Below, in pieces: positions 39,162 to 41,534 of a stretch of DNA of 41,534 nucleotides. Below the pieces are notes generated by a model, which saw only the letters and a list, made by a program, of their open reading frames with translations, made no database searches and was not told the origin of the DNA. Origin of the DNA: a virus. How positions within the stretch are numbered: the stretch's first letter is position 1; each line of letters starts with the position of its first letter. Location: IMG/VR virus record IMGVR_UViG_3300038701_002468, positions 1-41,534 of that record, one strand, 5' to 3'. The position numbers were made by a program, and so were the translations under genes.

Positions 39162-39373
39162 TGCTCATCCTTGGTTGAGTTGGTTTTTGGCACACAACAA
39201 ACTTTGCCTTTAAGGCGATAGCTTTCTAGCTGCATGCTGTCCTCGTGGTCTAGTTCTTTTTGATAAGACTTAAACTCTCGACCTTCACACATAAAGCCCT
39301 CTGGCGAAGAATCTTCGTAGCCGTCTTTTTCGTAGTAGTCTAAATATTTACATGAATAACAATTCTTACTCAT
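39158..39373 (-). CDS. Small cysteine-rich protein
   Basis: The 71-residue protein has CYSC at 5-8, then FMCEG near 29 and VCC near 58-60, a likely zinc- or iron-binding set. The form NCYSCKYLDYYE is typical of small phage zinc proteins that begin with a knuckle. Overlaps the membrane protein gene upstream (ATGA). Confidence 0.6.
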   Translation of the reverse strand: MSKNCYSCKYLDYYEKDGYEDSSPEGFMCEGREFKSYQKELDHEDSMQLESYRLKGKVCCVPKTNSTKDEQ

Positions 39374-39633
39374 TTTGCTTCCTTTGTTTTTTGTTGGGTT
39401 TTTGCAATTAACGCCACTGAGGTCGCAGCGAAAAACATATTGCCTGTCATAAAATAATAATTCTGCTCAACTACGAAATTGGTAAACGCATAAAGGTTAG
39501 CTGAACATGCAAGGCTTATGAAGAACACTTGTAAGTAATCGCCTTTGATTGTTTTCAAAGTTCTAAGAGTTGGGAGCCCTACGCCTATAAAGCCAAGAGT
39601 TGAGCCAAGGCAGAATGATTCAAAGTTAGTCAT
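39370..39633 (-). CDS. Small membrane protein
   Basis: The 87-residue protein has two or three hydrophobic helices (about 6-26, 35-54 and 58-76) and a short basic C-terminus (KTQQKTKEAK). It is coupled to the PAPS-reductase-like gene upstream by an 8-base overlap. A role in envelope modification or exclusion is possible; no family recognised. Confidence 0.6.
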   Translation of the reverse strand: MTNFESFCLGSTLGFIGVGLPTLRTLKTIKGDYLQVFFISLACSANLYAFTNFVVEQNYYFMTGNMFFAATSVALIAKTQQKTKEAK

Positions 39634-40570
39634 TGAACACCTCGCATGATTCTTGGCAGCCTGAGCTTAACCGCATTTCTTCTTGGTCTGGGTCGTCTTT
39701 CATGAAGTCTCTAATAACGTCATCAATTTTGCGATTGCCTCTAAACATTTCTCTAGGCTCTTTTAGACTTGGCATTTTTTCTAGCTGTTTAATTGAGTTG
39801 TAAATTTCTGGATCTCTTACGTTTTCAATTAACTTTTTAAAAGACTTCTTATGACAACCCATACAGTTTCCAAGCCTGTGGGGAATATCGAGATTAAAAC
39901 TCTGCTTTGACCAGAATTCCTCAACCTCTTTTTTGCCAACAATCCAATCAACTAAAGGATAGAAAAGCTTTTTCTCTATGTACTTAACCGACATACGATC
40001 TGCTTCATCTGACCTGATACCGATTGCAGTTAAATGAGAGTCAAGATTAAGTGATCTAACATAACTGTTAAAAGGGTTTGTTTTTAGTTCCCTAGTACAG
40101 TGCAGATACTTAACATTTGGATGACCGTATTTGTAAATCATTGCCTCAAAAAGCTCTAAACCTCTATGCGCTGTCTCTGCCGTTACAATCCTGTGAGTTG
40201 AGCCTTTCTTTTGACCGTTTCTGACTACTGGCTCAAGCCATACGAGATCGAGTCCAAACTCTCTGTCACACCTTTCGATAAACTCATAAGTTTTCGGATG
40301 CTCTTGGCCTGTGTTCATAAATACAAAATGAAGGTTGTGCGAGTCTTGGTATTTATCCTTAACCAGCTTTGCCATGTAGCCTGATGTCTTACCGCCAGAG
40401 AATGAGACGAAAATGTCTTTGGTGTTTTTTACACGATCTTCTGTTTTTGGTGGCTTGCTATCTTCTGCACATAGACCGCAAATACCCTTTTTTGCGTCTG
40501 CTTGGGCGGTTAGTTGGTTAGTGCAGGTTTTAGTTTTGCAGTATGGGGCTGTATCAAAATCTAAGCTCAC
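39626..40570 (-). CDS. PAPS-reductase-like PP-loop protein
   Basis: The 314-residue protein has the ATP-pyrophosphatase PP-loop SGGKTSG at about 58-64, followed by FVFMNTGQEHPKTYEFIERC and a conserved YLHCTRELKTNPFNSYV, as in the PAPS reductase/DndC-like family. The N-terminus has cysteines C11, C16, C31 and C34, and further cysteines occur in CMGCHKK (near 235) and CQESC at the end, so a metal or Fe-S site is likely. Phage members are widespread but their substrate is unresolved: sulfation, thiolation of nucleic acid, or host sulfur metabolism. The GTG start has GAGGGGGTGA upstream. Confidence 0.8.
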   Translation of the reverse strand: MSLDFDTAPYCKTKTCTNQLTAQADAKKGICGLCAEDSKPPKTEDRVKNTKDIFVSFSGGKTSGYMAKLVKDKYQDSHNLHFVFMNTGQEHPKTYEFIERCDREFGLDLVWLEPVVRNGQKKGSTHRIVTAETAHRGLELFEAMIYKYGHPNVKYLHCTRELKTNPFNSYVRSLNLDSHLTAIGIRSDEADRMSVKYIEKKLFYPLVDWIVGKKEVEEFWSKQSFNLDIPHRLGNCMGCHKKSFKKLIENVRDPEIYNSIKQLEKMPSLKEPREMFRGNRKIDDVIRDFMKDDPDQEEMRLSSGCQESCEVFND

Positions 40571-41021
40571 AACTCACCCCCTCAATAACTTCCTTGATCT
40601 TCTTGGCTTGTTCCTCTGTGATTTCAAGGTCGAGAATTCCAAAACTTTTTAGCGTTCCCCTTGGTGGATTTCTTTTAAGTTTTGCCAGAAAGGCAGCATC
40701 ATCAAACTGATCAAGTGAACATTTATGCCAAGACCTATTGTTGTGATTCCATTGCTTGAACCTTGAGCCCCTGAATCTATATCTCGCAAAATCGCACTCA
40801 AATTCGTAACCATCAATCATATCTTTAAGAATCTCGTTTCTGGTTTTTGGGAGGAGGGTTAGGTTTTCCCCGTAAACCCATAGATTTCTACTTAAAGTAG
40901 AACCATAGTTACTTGCTAGGTAATACCTATTGTCATTAGAATCCCAGTGAACAACATAAAGTTCGTTGCCTTCAAACTCAACCCTATCTCCAAACTTAAA
41001 CTTCGGTTTTTTATTGCTCAT
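40554..41021 (-). CDS. Unknown early protein
   Basis: The 155-residue protein has an SH3-like N-terminal stretch (FKFGDRVEFEGNELYVVHWD), then a helical part and a C-terminal region ending ITEEQAKKIKEVIEGV. The opening recalls small beta-barrel phage proteins. It overlaps both neighbours by 4-17 bases. Function unknown. Confidence 0.6.
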   Translation of the reverse strand: MSNKKPKFKFGDRVEFEGNELYVVHWDSNDNRYYLASNYGSTLSRNLWVYGENLTLLPKTRNEILKDMIDGYEFECDFARYRFRGSRFKQWNHNNRSWHKCSLDQFDDAAFLAKLKRNPPRGTLKSFGILDLEITEEQAKKIKEVIEGVSCELRF

Positions 41022-41233
41022 TTAATTTCTCCATAAATATATTCACTAACGTCTTTCTTAATGCTCTTACCAATCAACTTCTCAGCTCCTTGAACTAGGC
41101 ATTTAAAGTTGAATACATTTAAGCCGTCGTTGTTTAAGAAGTTGTGAATTGATTGACGGTGTACTCCACTGGCTTTTTCTAGGGCTGTGATTCCACCTGG
41201 TTGATTGATTAGGTTGGTGATTAGGTGTTTCAT
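41018..41233 (-). CDS. Small HTH regulator (Cro-like)
   Basis: The 71-residue protein has an HTH at about 13-45 (GGITALEKASGVHRQSIHNF, LNNDGLNVFN). It overlaps the tiny membrane gene start by 3 bases and the next gene by 4. With the junction HTH gene it forms a pair of small DNA-binding proteins at the start of the leftward operon. One of them may act as Cro against the XRE repressor. Confidence 0.7.
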   Translation of the reverse strand: MKHLITNLINQPGGITALEKASGVHRQSIHNFLNNDGLNVFNFKCLVQGAEKLIGKSIKKDVSEYIYGEIK

Positions 41234-41325
41234 TTAGCAGCCTCATCAATAATTAAAGCCACGCAAAGAACTAAAGCTACAAAAAAGCAAATGTGCCAAA
41301 TGTTATTCCAGGAAACCTCTAACAT
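41230..41325 (-). CDS. 31-residue single-pass membrane protein
   Basis: ATG at 41325 has AAGGAGG five bases upstream and overlaps the stop of the junction HTH gene (ATGTTAG); its TGA overlaps the next ATG. The product is one hydrophobic helix (IWHICFFVALVLCVALII at about 9-26) with a short acidic C-terminus. Excellent ribosome binding site and perfect packing between two HTH genes support expression. Function unknown. Confidence 0.75.
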   Translation of the reverse strand: MLEVSWNNIWHICFFVALVLCVALIIDEAAK

Positions 41326-41534
41326 GAAGCCTCCTTGTGAAGTGCTCTCTTGCAATCCTTTGAATACTGATAACAACCAAGTGATAGGCAGTGAAAATAT
41401 TGGTATGTGTAGGCTTCTAGTTCATCAGTCGTCATTTTTTCTGATAAAACGAAAATAGCTGCAAAAATGTCTTGGATCCTGGAAACTGTTAAGCTGCTTC
41501 CTTTGATGAATTTGCCCCAAGTGTATTTGCTTAT
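41319..41534 (-). CDS. Small HTH DNA-binding protein, C-terminal part (gene starts at 221 across the circle)
   Basis: This is the continuation of the 102-residue junction protein. Bases 41407-41534 repeat the coding sequence at 1-128, and the unique part 41319-41406 adds the C-terminus after ELEAY, with cysteines in HCLSLGCYQYSKDC, and the stop TAG. See the entry at 1-221. The stop overlaps the ATG of the 31-residue membrane protein. Confidence 0.75.
   Translation of the reverse strand: MSKYTWGKFIKGSSLTVSRIQDIFAAIFVLSEKMTTDELEAYTYQYFHCLSLGCYQYSKDCKRALHKEASC
41408..41533 (+). repeat. Right copy of 126-bp terminal direct repeat
   Basis: Identical to 2-127. It supports circular closure of the genome or a short terminal redundancy; unit length about 41,406 bp. 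Confidence 0.9.

Overview
The window is a complete or nearly complete temperate phage genome from an AT-rich background. Bases 2-127 are repeated exactly at 41408-41533, so the sequence closes into a circle, or carries terminal repeats, with a unit of about 41,406 bp. One helix-turn-helix gene is cut by the window ends and reads through once they are joined. The virion genes are terminase, a large portal, scaffold, coat, a short-tail adaptor and nozzle, collar-type fibres and a run of ejection-type proteins. There is no tape measure, tube or sheath, so this looks like a short-tailed (podovirus) particle. The host cannot be named. A Sec-type signal peptide, an integration core that matches the 3' end of a tRNA gene, and standard SD/ATG usage fit a bacterium, probably Gram-negative.

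Layout: (1) 41319-749, minus strand, starts the leftward early operon with small HTH and HNH-like genes. (2) 750-1449 is a 700-base control region with inverted repeats and G/C tracts. (3) 1450-2268 is a Xer-like tyrosine recombinase. (4) 2469-3189, minus, is a lysogeny module: XRE repressor, a secreted protein and a tiny membrane protein. (5) 3190-3762 is the switch region and leader of the rightward operon. (6) 3763-16293, plus, carries replication (initiator, DnaB-like ATPase), an NAD-type module (PRPP-synthetase-like plus NadV), a RuvC-like resolvase, SSB, tRNA-Trp, RecE-like and DnaQ-like nucleases, an HNH nuclease, and lysis genes (M15 peptidase, 3-TM holin). (7) 16319-33058, minus, is the late virion operon read right to left. 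(8) 33246-34689 is the integration module: attP with arm repeats, a tyrosine integrase and a convergent excisionase. (9) 34718-41325, minus, is the leftward operon of about twenty small, tightly overlapping accessory genes.

The most striking observation is a recurring leader element. It is a hairpin whose stem differs at every site, with compensating changes, but whose hexaloop is always [A/U]CCCAC. In most copies it is followed by the unstructured tract AACAAACAAAG and a Shine-Dalgarno sequence. Good copies precede the junction HTH gene, xis, the major coat gene, the RecE-like gene, nadV (overlapping its SD) and the RuvC operon. A related copy precedes the scaffold gene, and weaker ones lie in the right-operon and late leaders. 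I know of no described element with this form. It looks like a phage-wide RNA regulon: translational control, RNA processing or a nut-like antitermination site.

A second point of interest is the adjacent Prs-like and NadV-like pair with no NMN adenylyltransferase recognised in the genome. That gene content fits the two-enzyme phage NAD+ reconstitution pathway (NARP1 type), which counters NAD-depleting host defences, at least as well as ordinary NMN salvage. Several genes described here are very short membrane or zinc-finger microproteins that are translationally coupled to their neighbours.
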